Assembly: GCF_900258485.1 (NCBI RefSeq) | Contig: NZ_OGVE01000002.1 | Span: 186,001-250,000, forward strand | DNA length: 64,000 bases | Direction of reading: 5' to 3' | DNA from: Helcococcus massiliensis | Lineage (GTDB): Bacteria; Bacillota; Clostridia; Tissierellales; Peptoniphilaceae | Translations under genes and position numbers: made by a program | The notes under the pieces: model-generated | What the model was told of the DNA's origin: nothing | Database searches by the model: none | What the model saw: the letters and a program-made list of their open reading frames with translations, nothing else | Shown: positions 54,926 to 63,692 of the stretch, in pieces | How positions within the stretch are numbered: position 1 is the first letter of the stretch | Layout: each line of letters starts with the position of its first letter

Positions 54926-55491
54926 TATTTTAACACTCCGAAACTATTTAATGGAAAATATCTAAATCTAACAGTTCCTTTTATTGAATTCACATGTACA
55001 GGTCCAAAAACTCTGGAATCAGTGGATCCACCAGGCTGTCTATTGTCTCCTAGTACAAAATATTCATCTTCATTTAATTTCCATTCAAAACCATTAATGG
55101 TATCTGTATAATCTCCGGTGATATAGTCTTCTTCATAGAGTTCGCCATTGATATAGACCTTTCCATCTATGATTTGAATGTTTTCACCAGGCAAGCCGAT
55201 AATCCTCTTAACATAGTCTTGATTCTTATCATATCTTAAAACTACTATATTACCTCTTTTTAATGGACTTACCTTCATGGATATTTTATTAAGAATAATC
55301 CTATCATCATTTTCAAGAGTATGAATCATAGATTCCCCTTGGACCCTTGTAGGTTGAAATAGAAAAACTCTAATTATAAGAGCTATTACAACCGCTATTA
55401 AAATCGACTTAGTCCATTCCCATACAGGATTTGGTTTTTTATTTATCTGTTCTAAACTTTCTTCAATAAGTATTTCACTATCTCTGTTCAT
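54925..55491 (-). CDS. lepB: Signal peptidase I, first copy
   Basis: The 188-residue protein has a single N-terminal membrane helix (about 25-45), the catalytic serine in VQGESMIHTL (near 55), the lysine in DYVKRIIGLPGE (near 95) and the box E motif GDNRQPGGSTDSR. It cleaves secretory signal peptides outside the membrane. It begins the transcript that continues into the second lepB, lepA and the HemW-like gene. Confidence 0.93.
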   Translation of the reverse strand: MNRDSEILIEESLEQINKKPNPVWEWTKSILIAVVIALIIRVFLFQPTRVQGESMIHTLENDDRIILNKISMKVSPLKRGNIVVLRYDKNQDYVKRIIGLPGENIQIIDGKVYINGELYEEDYITGDYTDTINGFEWKLNEDEYFVLGDNRQPGGSTDSRVFGPVHVNSIKGTVRFRYFPLNSFGVLK

Positions 55492-55540
55492 GTTTTTGTC
55501 CTATCTTTCGTAATTTTCTTATTTTTTCATTAATAAACTC

Positions 55541-55549
55541 ATTATAACA
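55541..55549 (-). promoter_or_regulatory. Extended -10 promoter of the lepB-lepA operon
   Basis: TGTTATAAT on the minus strand is a perfect extended -10 element, 50 bp upstream of lepB and back-to-back with the rpsT promoter. Confidence 0.6.
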
Positions 55550-55587
55550 TTTTTAAGATTATTTTTATAGACAGCTTTTATTTTTTC

Positions 55588-55616
55588 TTGCTTTTTAAAA
55601 AGTCTTCTGATATACT
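55588..55616 (+). promoter_or_regulatory. rpsT promoter
   Basis: TTGCTT (55588-55593) and TATACT (55611-55616) are 17 bp apart, about 40 bp before the rpsT start codon. Confidence 0.7.
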
Positions 55617-55655
55617 TAATGATGTTATTTAAGACTATTTTATAGGAGGTATGCA

Positions 55656-55922
55656 ATGGCAAATATTAAGTCAGCTATTAAAAGAATAGATGTTACTAAA
55701 AGACAAACAGCTGAAAACAAATCAAAGAAAAGCGAATTAAAAACATTAGTAAAGAAATTTGATAAGGCTGTTGAAGAAGAAAGACTAGAAGATGCACAAG
55801 AATTATTAAAAACTTTAGATAAGAAGCTAAAGAAAGCTGTATCTAAAAATGTAATTCATGAAAACAAAGCTTCAAGAGATTTAAGCAAATTAGCAAGCAA
55901 ATTAAACAAAGCTCAAGCTTAG
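55656..55922 (+). CDS. rpsT: 30S ribosomal protein S20
   Basis: The 88-residue S20 starts MANIKSAIKRIDVTKRQ and is a basic helical bundle typical of the family. AGGAGG precedes the ATG. It is monocistronic and divergent from the lepB-lepA operon, a common placement near lepA and holA. Confidence 0.96.
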   Translation: MANIKSAIKRIDVTKRQTAENKSKKSELKTLVKKFDKAVEEERLEDAQELLKTLDKKLKKAVSKNVIHENKASRDLSKLASKLNKAQA

Positions 55923-55941
55923 TAAATATAGCTAGAAATCT

Positions 55942-55977
55942 AAACCCTCCATCCAGAATCTGGAAGGAGGGTTTTTT
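55942..55977 (+). terminator. rpsT terminator
   Basis: AAACCCTCC..TCCAGAATCTGGA..GGAGGGTTTTTT is a strong hairpin with a T tract, 20 bp after the stop codon. Confidence 0.92.
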
Positions 55978-56000
55978 CATGAAATAAAACCATACAAATA

Positions 56001-56039
56001 AAAAACATCTGCTGGTTAATATACCCAACAGATGTTTTA
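56001..56039 (-). terminator. Terminator of the purine permease gene
   Basis: AAAACATCTG and CAGATGTTTT pair around an inner TGG/CCA, and a U tract follows on the minus strand. Confidence 0.88.
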
Positions 56040-56051
56040 AAATTTAATATT

Positions 56052-57407
56052 TTATAAAATAGCTAATAAGACAAAGTTTAATATAAATAATCCTGCAACT
56101 ATCCAGATAATTGGATGAGTTTCTCTTGCCTTACCTCTTACTGTTTGTACTAAACAGTGGAATATAAAACCTGTAGCTACACCATATGAAATACTATATG
56201 ACAAGGCCATAAATACAGCTGCAAAAAATGCTGGTATTGCTTGATCAATATCATCCCATTTGATATCAGCAAACGAAGCAATCATCAAGAATCCAACTAT
56301 AATCAAAGCTGGTGCAGTTGCTTGATTTGGAATAGCTGAAATATATTTTGCGAAAAATGCACTCAATACAAAGCAGATTGAAGTTACTACTGAAGTAAGG
56401 CCAGTTCTTCCACCTGCCCCTATTCCTGCTGCTGACTCAACATAGGTAGTTGTATTTGATGTACCAAATACAGCACCTATTGATGTAGCTGTAGCATCGG
56501 CAAATAGTGCCTTGTCCATTTTCGAGGAGAAACCTGGATTGTTTTCTAAGGCTCTAGTATCTTCTTCTGAGAATATTCCTGTTCTTATACCTGTACCTAT
56601 AAAAGTACCAATAGTATCAAATGTATCAGACATTGAAAATGCAAATATAGTAATAAGTACTAAAGGTAATTTTGTTAGATCTGTAAATAATGAAGAAAGT
56701 CCTTCACTTGTAAAAATCACCCCAAAGGTTTGTGGTAATTGTGATAAGGCTTCACTAAATCCCATTGAATTTGCAGTTGTCGTTACTCCAAAAGGTATTC
56801 CTATAAGAGCTGTCAGTATAATTCCTATAAAAATACTTCCTTTCACATTTAATAAATACAATATAACTGTTACAAATAATCCAATTAAAAATACATATAA
56901 GCCTGAATTATTGATGGTAGATAAGGCTGGCACACCTGATTCAAAATTTATAAGTCCAACTTTTAAAAATCCTAGATAGGCTATAAAAATACCAATACCA
57001 CCACCAATTGCATTTTGTAAATATTTAGGAATGGCTGTTATAATCACCTTCCTTACTTTTGTAACTGTAATTAAAATATTGATAATTCCACAAATAAATA
57101 CCATTGACAAGGCTTGTTGCCAAGTAAATCCTAATTGGAAACATACAGTATATACAAAGAATGCATTTAGTCCCATTCCTGGAGCTTGGGCATAAGGAAC
57201 ATTCGCAACCAAGGCCATTACTAGGGTTCCGATTACGGACGCTATAATTGTAGATAAGAATACAGCACCCCATGGCATACCCGACTCTGCCAACATAGTT
57301 GGATTAACTATGATTATATATGACATGGCAAAGAATGTTGTAATTCCAGCAATAATTTCCTTAGAGATATTAGTATTATTCTCCTTTAGTTTAAAAAACT
57401 TTTCCAT
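56052..57407 (-). CDS. AzgA-type purine (guanine/hypoxanthine) permease
   Basis: This 451-residue NCS2/AzgA family proton symporter for hypoxanthine, guanine or adenine resembles PbuG/PbuO. It has about 12 to 14 membrane segments. Family motifs include EIIAGITTFFAMSYIIIVNP near the start and FGTSNTTTYVESAAGIGAGG near residue 315. I choose the ATG at 57407, since GGAGG lies 5 nt upstream; the in-frame TTG at 57419 precedes that site. A PurR operator overlaps its promoter, which fits a purine salvage role. Confidence 0.93.
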   Translation of the reverse strand: MEKFFKLKENNTNISKEIIAGITTFFAMSYIIIVNPTMLAESGMPWGAVFLSTIIASVIGTLVMALVANVPYAQAPGMGLNAFFVYTVCFQLGFTWQQALSMVFICGIINILITVTKVRKVIITAIPKYLQNAIGGGIGIFIAYLGFLKVGLINFESGVPALSTINNSGLYVFLIGLFVTVILYLLNVKGSIFIGIILTALIGIPFGVTTTANSMGFSEALSQLPQTFGVIFTSEGLSSLFTDLTKLPLVLITIFAFSMSDTFDTIGTFIGTGIRTGIFSEEDTRALENNPGFSSKMDKALFADATATSIGAVFGTSNTTTYVESAAGIGAGGRTGLTSVVTSICFVLSAFFAKYISAIPNQATAPALIIVGFLMIASFADIKWDDIDQAIPAFFAAVFMALSYSISYGVATGFIFHCLVQTVRGKARETHPIIWIVAGLFILNFVLLAIL

Positions 57408-57462
57408 AAATCCCTCCAAATAAATTTTAATGATATTGAAGTAATATCATTAATCAATAAAA

Positions 57463-57516
57463 ATTATATAATAAACACGAACTATAATCAATTATATTTT
57501 ATAATAGTTCGTGTTT
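57463..57516 (-). promoter_or_regulatory. Purine permease promoter with paired PurBoxes
   Basis: TTGATT (57486-57491) and TATAAT (57463-57468) are 17 bp apart. Two perfect inverted 13-bp arms, AAACACGAACTAT (57473-57485) and ATAGTTCGTGTTT (57504-57516), are separated by 18 bp and match the PurR PurBox (ACGAAC core). One arm fills the promoter spacer. The leader also contains an 11-bp stem at 57427-57453 of unknown role. Confidence 0.88.
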
Positions 57517-57549
57517 CACTTGGATTTATTTAATTATTTTAATTTAATA

Positions 57550-58356
57550 CTAAATTGTACCTGCTTTTAAGACTAATTTTCCGCTATCAATGTCCATCGA
57601 TTCTATCTGGATTAGTGATTTTGTATGTATTTTTTGTACAAGTCCCTTGTCCTTGTATTCGCATAAGACATAAGCTGCAAGAGTTTCTGATTCAAATATT
57701 TCAACAAGTGAAGCCAGTCCATTGATAGAGCCTCCACCCCTAAAGAAATCATCTACTATTAACACCTTAGAACCAGATTTTATACTATCTCTACCAACTT
57801 CCATATTTTTAACTAGGTTAGGACTTGACTGAGACCTATATTTCACCGAAACAGTTGAACCCTCAGTAATTTTAGATTCTTTTCTCGCAATCACAATAGG
57901 AATCCCCAGTTCATAGGCTATAGCTTGAGCTAGACTTATGCCTTTTGTAGCAATCGTAAGAACATAGTCAATTTCATCAAATTTATGCCTGCTAGCTATT
58001 ATTCGCCCTATTTTCTTCAAATAAACAGGATTTGTAATTATATCTGATAGATAAAAATAGCCCCCAGGAAGAATTCTATTTGGATCATTTAATTCTTTTA
58101 TTAGCTCTTCTAAATATATTTTTTCCTCTTCTTTGGAAATATCTGTTATATATCTAACTCCTCCATTTACCCCAGAAACCGTCTCAATTATACCTGTTTT
58201 GTTTAAGTCGAAGGTTTCTTTTATGATAGCAATGTCTTCACTTATAGAAGACTTCGCACAATTAAATCTTTGGGTAAATTCCCCGAGAGGAATTATCTTA
58301 TTTGGATTATTTAATAAAGTTCTTGTTATTTCAACTATTCTTACGCTTCTTTTCAT
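57550..58356 (-). CDS. purR: Purine operon repressor PurR
   Basis: This 268-residue Gram-positive PurR has an N-terminal winged helix (1-70) and a phosphoribosyltransferase-like domain that binds PRPP through VLIVDDFFRGGG (near residue 198). PRPP relieves repression when purines are scarce. AGAGG precedes the ATG. PurBoxes upstream imply autoregulation, and the adjacent permease gene carries a second operator. Confidence 0.95.
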   Translation of the reverse strand: MKRSVRIVEITRTLLNNPNKIIPLGEFTQRFNCAKSSISEDIAIIKETFDLNKTGIIETVSGVNGGVRYITDISKEEEKIYLEELIKELNDPNRILPGGYFYLSDIITNPVYLKKIGRIIASRHKFDEIDYVLTIATKGISLAQAIAYELGIPIVIARKESKITEGSTVSVKYRSQSSPNLVKNMEVGRDSIKSGSKVLIVDDFFRGGGSINGLASLVEIFESETLAAYVLCEYKDKGLVQKIHTKSLIQIESMDIDSGKLVLKAGTI

Positions 58357-58368
58357 TTTATCTACCTC

Positions 58369-58411
58369 TTTTACGAATATTAAATATATTATAGATGAAT
58401 TGTTCGTGTTT
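58369..58411 (-). promoter_or_regulatory. PurR operator upstream of purR
   Basis: Inverted PurBox-like arms TTTTACGAATATT (58369-58381) and ATTGTTCGTGTTT (58399-58411) lie 17 bp apart. A TATAAT box sits between them at about 58388-58393. Confidence 0.75.
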
Positions 58412-58469
58412 TTCTAGTTTTTATTAAATTTACCTTTATTCTTATTCATATCAATCATACATAGAAACA

Positions 58470-58498
58470 AAAAACAAGCTCCTACTTGAGAGCTTGTT
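58470..58498 (-). terminator. holA terminator
   Basis: AACAAGCTC and GAGCTTGTT-type arms pair imperfectly at the junction, with a U run on the minus strand directly after the holA stop codon. Confidence 0.75.
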
Positions 58499-58499
58499 C

Positions 58500-59525
58500 T
58501 TAGGCTATACAAAATTCTAATATTATTCTAGTGATTATCTCATCCATGGTTCTTTTTGAGGCCTTTCTCATCTCTTCACCTTCATAACAAAGATGGTGGA
58601 TTTTTAATAAATCATCCATTTCAAATCTTCTTACAAATCTTTGGAGTTTTCCATATTCGTAATTTCCAAGTCCACAATATGACTGACCTGTTTGCATGTT
58701 AATTCTTTTTTGTTCACAATCCTTTACACAAATCATATTTCTTATTTGTCTAATGATCATGAAATATATCATGACCTTGTCTTCACCATCCATGGTTTTA
58801 TAGGCTGATAAAGCTTTTACCGGATCTTTAGCAGACATATAATCAAGCAAACCAAAGATTTTTTCTTCAAAGCTATCTATGATAGATTCTTCTATTTCAT
58901 CATAAGAAGGCTGGCTTGACTTAATATTATTAGCCAATTTGTTTAATTCGTTTTCAACCTCAAATAAATTTTTACTTGCATCCCTATCAAGATATCTAAG
59001 CCTATCAACTATCAAACTTGTTGACCTAAAATCTAACTTTACACCTTTTGATAAAAAGTATTTTTGAACAAACGAAGTAAATTTATTTTTATCTAACCTT
59101 GTGAATGTATAAAGATCACCATGTTTGATAAGATTTTTCACAAATTTTCCTTTAAATAACTTGTCTCCCCTATATATAAATAAGATATAGGTTGAGGAAT
59201 TAAATTTTTCAAATTTTTCACTTATAAAATCTAATATAGTTTCATTCTTTTTTAAAGAATCTTTGTTTATATCAAAATCTTCAATTACTATAAGTCTTTT
59301 ATCAGACATAAAAGGTAGGGTTTCAACACTAGTATCAAATATATCTCCGTCTAAATCAGAAAAATTAATTTTTTCATAATTGAAATCAATAAAATCTTCC
59401 CCTAAAAAATCCTTGATTAAGACTTTGTTTGCCAAGTCCATAAAATATGGTTCATCTACATGTATTAAATTTATATTTTTCAATTTGTTACTGTCTATGT
59501 TTTTTAATAAGTCTATGTAATCCAT
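58500..59525 (-). CDS. holA: DNA polymerase III delta subunit
   Basis: This 341-residue clamp-loader subunit opens the beta sliding clamp. The N-terminal AAA+-like domain begins DYIDLLKNIDSNKLKN and lacks a functional P-loop, as expected. The middle segment LLDYMSAKDPVKALSAYKTM and the C-terminal collar domain are typical. It is monocistronic here, opposite the nucleoside transporter operon. Confidence 0.92.
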   Translation of the reverse strand: MDYIDLLKNIDSNKLKNINLIHVDEPYFMDLANKVLIKDFLGEDFIDFNYEKINFSDLDGDIFDTSVETLPFMSDKRLIVIEDFDINKDSLKKNETILDFISEKFEKFNSSTYILFIYRGDKLFKGKFVKNLIKHGDLYTFTRLDKNKFTSFVQKYFLSKGVKLDFRSTSLIVDRLRYLDRDASKNLFEVENELNKLANNIKSSQPSYDEIEESIIDSFEEKIFGLLDYMSAKDPVKALSAYKTMDGEDKVMIYFMIIRQIRNMICVKDCEQKRINMQTGQSYCGLGNYEYGKLQRFVRRFEMDDLLKIHHLCYEGEEMRKASKRTMDEIITRIILEFCIA

Positions 59526-59825
59526 TTTTACCTCTATACTTATTTTAGCATATAAATTTCTATATTTTACATTATATATAGATCAGCTCTATTTATACGA
59601 CAAGATACAAATGTTAATATTTTTTAATTTTTAAATTGTTTTCATATTTCAAATCGTCGCTGATTTTAGGGCTTAGATTATGTTCAAGTAAAAATCCTTT
59701 GAAAGCGTTGGCCTTTTTTTATAAAGAATGCATTTCTGGTTAGATATTTAGCTATTTTTTGTGGTATACTCATTTTGTATAGAATGCACTTTTTTACGTG
59801 CAACAGATAATTCACGGAGGATGAA
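59526..59825 (+). other. Leader region of the nucleoside transporter operon
   Basis: This 300-bp gap between divergent holA and the transporter genes is very AT-rich. The extended -10 element TGGTATACT lies at 59762-59770, with a start point near 59777, and ACGGAGG precedes the first ATG. I looked for a purine riboswitch core, PurBox or strong terminator hairpin and found none. Confidence 0.5.
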
Positions 59826-61364
59826 ATGACTAAAAAAGTTATTGAAATGCTCGATATCACAAAAACCTTCCCGGGGGTTGTAGCTAACGAAGATGTTACA
59901 ATCAACCTACATGAAGGGGAAATTTTAGCTTTATTAGGAGAAAATGGAGCTGGTAAGTCTACACTTATGTCCATTTTGTTCGGATTATATGAGCCTGATT
60001 CAGGTACAATCCGTGTTAAGGGTAAAGAGGTAGATATTACCGACCCAAATGAAGCTACAAAATATGGTATCGGCATGGTGCACCAACACTTTAAATTGGT
60101 ACAAAATTTTACAGTTCTAGAAAACATTGTCCTAGGTGCAGAAACAACCAAGGGTGGTGTATTACAAATGAAAGAAGCTCGTAAGAGAGCTATGGAAATA
60201 TCTGACAGGTATAATTTCAACATAGATCCAGATGCTTTAATCGAAGATATAACTGTTGGTATGCAACAAAGAGTTGAAATCATCAAGATGCTTTATAGGG
60301 ACAATGATATTTTAATATTTGACGAACCTACCGCAGTTTTAACACCACAAGAAATCACAGAGTTACTTCAAATAATGAAAAAACTTGTTGCTGAAGGTAA
60401 ATCAATCATATTTATCACCCACAAGTTAAATGAAATAAAGGAAGTAGCTGATACCGTTACAGTACTTAGAAAAGGTAGATTAATCGGTACAGTTCCTGTT
60501 TCTTCAGTTTCAGTTGAAGAAATGTCAGAAATGATGGTTGGACGTAAGGTTGATTTAAATTTTGAACTTGGTACTCCTAAATTAGGCGATAGAGTTCTTA
60601 AAGTAAGAGACTTGACAATCGACCATACTTTAGCTGGCCAAAAAGAACTAAAGGGTCTTAACTTTGATGTAAGAGCTGGAGAAATTGTATGTATAGCCGG
60701 TATAGACGGAAATGGTCAATCAGAATTAGTTGAATCACTTTCAGGACTTATCGACAATTACACAGGTACAATCGAATTAAATAATGAAGATATTTCAAAG
60801 AAAAATATAAGATTTAGAAACACTCATGGTTTATCCCATATACCAGAAGACAGACACAAACATGGTTTAATCTTAGATTATGACCTACAAAAAAACATGG
60901 TATTACAACAATACTTCGAACCATCCTTCCAAAATGGTGGATTTATCAAGTTTGATGAAGTTAGAAATTATTCAAAAGTATTGATTGACCAATATGATGT
61001 TAGAGCAGGTAAGGGACCAGATACAATCACTCGTTCAATGTCTGGTGGTAACCAACAAAAGGCTATAGTAGCTAGAGAAATCGAAAGACCTCATGACCTA
61101 CTTATAGCTGTACAACCAACTCGTGGTTTAGACGTTGGTGCTATAGAATATATCCATAGCAGACTTATAGATGATAGAAATAACGGAAAAGGTGTTTTAC
61201 TAGTATCATTTGAACTAAGTGAAGTGCTAGGTATTTCCGATAGAATCTTAGTTATGTATGAGGGTGAAATCGTTGCTGAAGTTACCCCAAGTACAACTAC
61301 AGAACAAGAACTAGGTCTTTATATGTCTGGTGCAAAGCGTATGGAGGTTAAAGTAAATGACTAA
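59826..61364 (+). CDS. Nucleoside ABC importer, duplicated ATP-binding protein
   Basis: This 512-residue ATPase of the sugar/nucleoside CUT2 type carries two nucleotide-binding domains in one chain. The first has Walker A GENGAGKST (near residue 38) and Walker B ILIFDEPTAVL. The second has the degenerate Walker A GIDGNGQSE (near 295) normal for this family, and the signature MSGGNQQK. It should power purine nucleoside uptake like NupO/YufO. It overlaps the permease gene by 8 nt. Confidence 0.95.
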   Translation: MTKKVIEMLDITKTFPGVVANEDVTINLHEGEILALLGENGAGKSTLMSILFGLYEPDSGTIRVKGKEVDITDPNEATKYGIGMVHQHFKLVQNFTVLENIVLGAETTKGGVLQMKEARKRAMEISDRYNFNIDPDALIEDITVGMQQRVEIIKMLYRDNDILIFDEPTAVLTPQEITELLQIMKKLVAEGKSIIFITHKLNEIKEVADTVTVLRKGRLIGTVPVSSVSVEEMSEMMVGRKVDLNFELGTPKLGDRVLKVRDLTIDHTLAGQKELKGLNFDVRAGEIVCIAGIDGNGQSELVESLSGLIDNYTGTIELNNEDISKKNIRFRNTHGLSHIPEDRHKHGLILDYDLQKNMVLQQYFEPSFQNGGFIKFDEVRNYSKVLIDQYDVRAGKGPDTITRSMSGGNQQKAIVAREIERPHDLLIAVQPTRGLDVGAIEYIHSRLIDDRNNGKGVLLVSFELSEVLGISDRILVMYEGEIVAEVTPSTTTEQELGLYMSGAKRMEVKVND

Positions 61365-62517
61365 TAAACATAAAAAAGGAGCCGGTATATTTAGAGCCGC
61401 TGCCCCTTCAATAATAGCAGTATTAATAGGTTTAGTTGTTGGTGTTATAGTAATAGTTGCAACTAACCCAGGACAAGCAGCAAATGCTATACCTAAATTT
61501 TTCCAAGGACCATTTACACGTGGTTTAACTGGTTTTGGTGACTTGCTTTACCATATGACTCCACTGTTATTTACCGGTTTATCAGTAGCCTTCGGTTACC
61601 AAACTGGACTATTTAACATTGGTGCTTCTGGTCAATTCCTAGTTGGTGGATTTTTAGCAATCCTAGTATCAGCTAAATTAGAAGCAAGTGTAAGTCCAAG
61701 TGTTTTATGGATAGTTGCTTTCTTAGTTGCTGGTATAGGTGGAGCTTTAATGGGTGCCATAGTAGGTGCCTTAAAGGCTTATAGAAATGTTAACGAAGTT
61801 ATCACATCTATCATGCTTAACTATTCATCCATGTATTTAGTTAACTATTTAATTAAAAGATTAGGTCTATATAACCAATTACACAACAATACAGTGTCGA
61901 TTGAAACGCATATACCTAAGATGGGCTTAGATAAAATTTTCCCTGGAACAATTTCTGGTGGTGGATTTATCCTAGGAGTAATAGCAGTTATTATTATCTA
62001 TATTATCTTAAAGAAAACTACCTTTGGTTATGAATTAAAGGGAGTTGGATTAAACAGACATGCAGCTAAATATGCTGGTGTTAACGAAAATAAAGCTATA
62101 GTGTTATCAATGGCAATTGCTGGTGCCCTTGCTGGTTTTGGTGGAGCTTCCCTATACTTATCAGGAGCTGGTAACCACTTGACTGTACAAGAAGTTATAC
62201 CTGCTGAGGGATTTGACGGTATAGCAATCGCCCTCTTAGGATTAAATGAACCTATTGGTGTATTCTTATCAACAGCACTTATTTCCTATCTAAAGATGGG
62301 TGGCCAAGCAATTCAAACATATGGTTATGCACCTGAATTAATCACAATGGTTATTTCATTTATACTATATGTATCAGCCTTGTCTGTATTATTTAGGCAA
62401 TTATTAAGTAAAAAAAATAAAGATGAAGGTTCAAATATCAACGCAGAAACAATAGAAAATACAACTGCCCCAAATATCGATAATACCGATGAACTAGTGG
62501 AAGGAGGAGATAAATAA
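61357..62517 (+). CDS. Nucleoside ABC importer permease 1
   Basis: This 386-residue permease of the branched-chain amino acid/nucleoside type (NupP/YufP-like) has about ten membrane helices. Conserved features include GLSVAFGYQTGLFNIGASGQ (near 80) and the EAA-like loop GLNRHAAKYAGVNENKAIVL (near 230). The C-terminal 40 residues form a polar Asn/Glu-rich tail. It shares one base with the next gene (TAATG). Confidence 0.93.
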   Translation: MTNKHKKGAGIFRAAAPSIIAVLIGLVVGVIVIVATNPGQAANAIPKFFQGPFTRGLTGFGDLLYHMTPLLFTGLSVAFGYQTGLFNIGASGQFLVGGFLAILVSAKLEASVSPSVLWIVAFLVAGIGGALMGAIVGALKAYRNVNEVITSIMLNYSSMYLVNYLIKRLGLYNQLHNNTVSIETHIPKMGLDKIFPGTISGGGFILGVIAVIIIYIILKKTTFGYELKGVGLNRHAAKYAGVNENKAIVLSMAIAGALAGFGGASLYLSGAGNHLTVQEVIPAEGFDGIAIALLGLNEPIGVFLSTALISYLKMGGQAIQTYGYAPELITMVISFILYVSALSVLFRQLLSKKNKDEGSNINAETIENTTAPNIDNTDELVEGGDK

Positions 62518-63473
62518 TGAACGCTTTATATTTCTTATTACAACAAACAATGTACTTCTCAATTCCCCTATTGATAGTTGCCCTAGCAGCTATGTTCTCA
62601 GAAAGATCTGGGGTAATCAACATTGGACTTGAAGGTATCATGATAATGGGCGCCTTTGCAGGTACCATTTACCTACACTTTTCAGGAGGAGAAACTGGAA
62701 ATACGCAATTCAACTTATTTATAGCAATGATTCTAGCTATCGTAGCTGGTATTATATATTCAGCCCTACATGCTTTTGCATCTGTAAATATGTTAGCTGA
62801 CCAAACAATTTCTGGTACAGCCTTAAATATGTTTGCTCCAGCCTTCTCGATTTTTATAGCAAGATCAATGGTTGGTATCCAACAAATTGCTTTTACAGGT
62901 GCATTTAGAATAGATAAAGTTCCAGTATTAGGTGACCTTCCATTTATTGGACCGATACTTTTCCAAAACGCTTATATTACTACTTATATAGGATTCGCTA
63001 TCTTAATAATAGCTTCATTTGTAATCTATAAGACTGCATTCGGACTAAGGTTAAGATCAGCGGGTGAATTCCCTCAAGCAACTGATGCAGCCGGTGTATC
63101 TGTTAAAGGTATCAGATGGTCAGGTGTTCTAATCTCCGGAGCCTTAGGTGGACTTGGTGGATTAGTTTACATTATACCAATATCAACAGAATTTAACGCT
63201 TCAGTAGCCGGTTACGGATTCCTAGCTATAGCTGTATTGATATTTGGTCAATGGAAGCCAGGCTATATAGCCTTAGCAGCCTTCTTCTTCGGTTTATTAA
63301 AAGCCATATCAGCTGCTTATACAGGTATTCCATTCCTAGCAAATCTAAACATACCTCAAGTTGTATACCAAATAATGCCTTATATAATAACAATACTTGC
63401 ATTAGTATTTACATCTAAGAAGTCAGCAGCTCCATCTGCTGCAGGTGTGCCATTTGACAAGGGTAAGAGATAA
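62517..63473 (+). CDS. Nucleoside ABC importer permease 2
   Basis: The 318-residue second permease (NupQ/YufQ-like) shows FSERSGVINIGLEGIMIMG (near 27), a hallmark of the family, and a coupling loop LRSAGEFPQATDAAGVSVKG (near 183). It completes the heterodimeric membrane channel with permease 1. A terminator follows, then the substrate-binding lipoprotein gene. Confidence 0.95.
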   Translation: MNALYFLLQQTMYFSIPLLIVALAAMFSERSGVINIGLEGIMIMGAFAGTIYLHFSGGETGNTQFNLFIAMILAIVAGIIYSALHAFASVNMLADQTISGTALNMFAPAFSIFIARSMVGIQQIAFTGAFRIDKVPVLGDLPFIGPILFQNAYITTYIGFAILIIASFVIYKTAFGLRLRSAGEFPQATDAAGVSVKGIRWSGVLISGALGGLGGLVYIIPISTEFNASVAGYGFLAIAVLIFGQWKPGYIALAAFFFGLLKAISAAYTGIPFLANLNIPQVVYQIMPYIITILALVFTSKKSAAPSAAGVPFDKGKR

Positions 63474-63485
63474 AATTAAAATTTT

Positions 63486-63523
63486 AAGACCAAGATACTC
63501 ATTTGTATCTTGGCCTTTTTTTT
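63486..63523 (+). terminator. Terminator after the nucleoside permease genes
   Basis: CCAAGATAC and GTATCTTGG form a 9-bp stem with a TCATTT loop, followed by a run of eight or more T. It separates the permeases from the binding-protein gene. Confidence 0.9.
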
Positions 63524-63588
63524 GTCTATTTCTTGGTATTTTTACAATTAAATATTCTTAATATCCCCTATGTAAACACTTACATTTA

Positions 63589-63617
63589 ATGACAAAAAAA
63601 ATTGCTTATGCTATAAT
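63589..63617 (+). promoter_or_regulatory. Promoter of the BmpA-like lipoprotein gene
   Basis: ATGACA (63589-63594) and TATAAT (63612-63617) are 17 bp apart. A separate promoter would let the binding protein be made in excess over the permease. Confidence 0.8.
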
Positions 63618-63692
63618 ATATAATGTAAAGAATCTTAGTAAACTAGGCAGAGATGCTTTATAAAACATTGTAATTTTCTAGGAGGAAAAAAC

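Noticed and set aside
59690-59730. Possible terminator near AAAGCGTTGGCCTTTTTTT
   Set aside because: The arms do not pair well (AAAGCG against GCCTTT), so the T run alone is not enough.
59526-59825. Purine riboswitch or PurBox in the leader of the nucleoside importer
   Set aside because: No conserved purine riboswitch core, kissing-loop pair or ACGAAC box could be found, and no terminator hairpin precedes the start codon.
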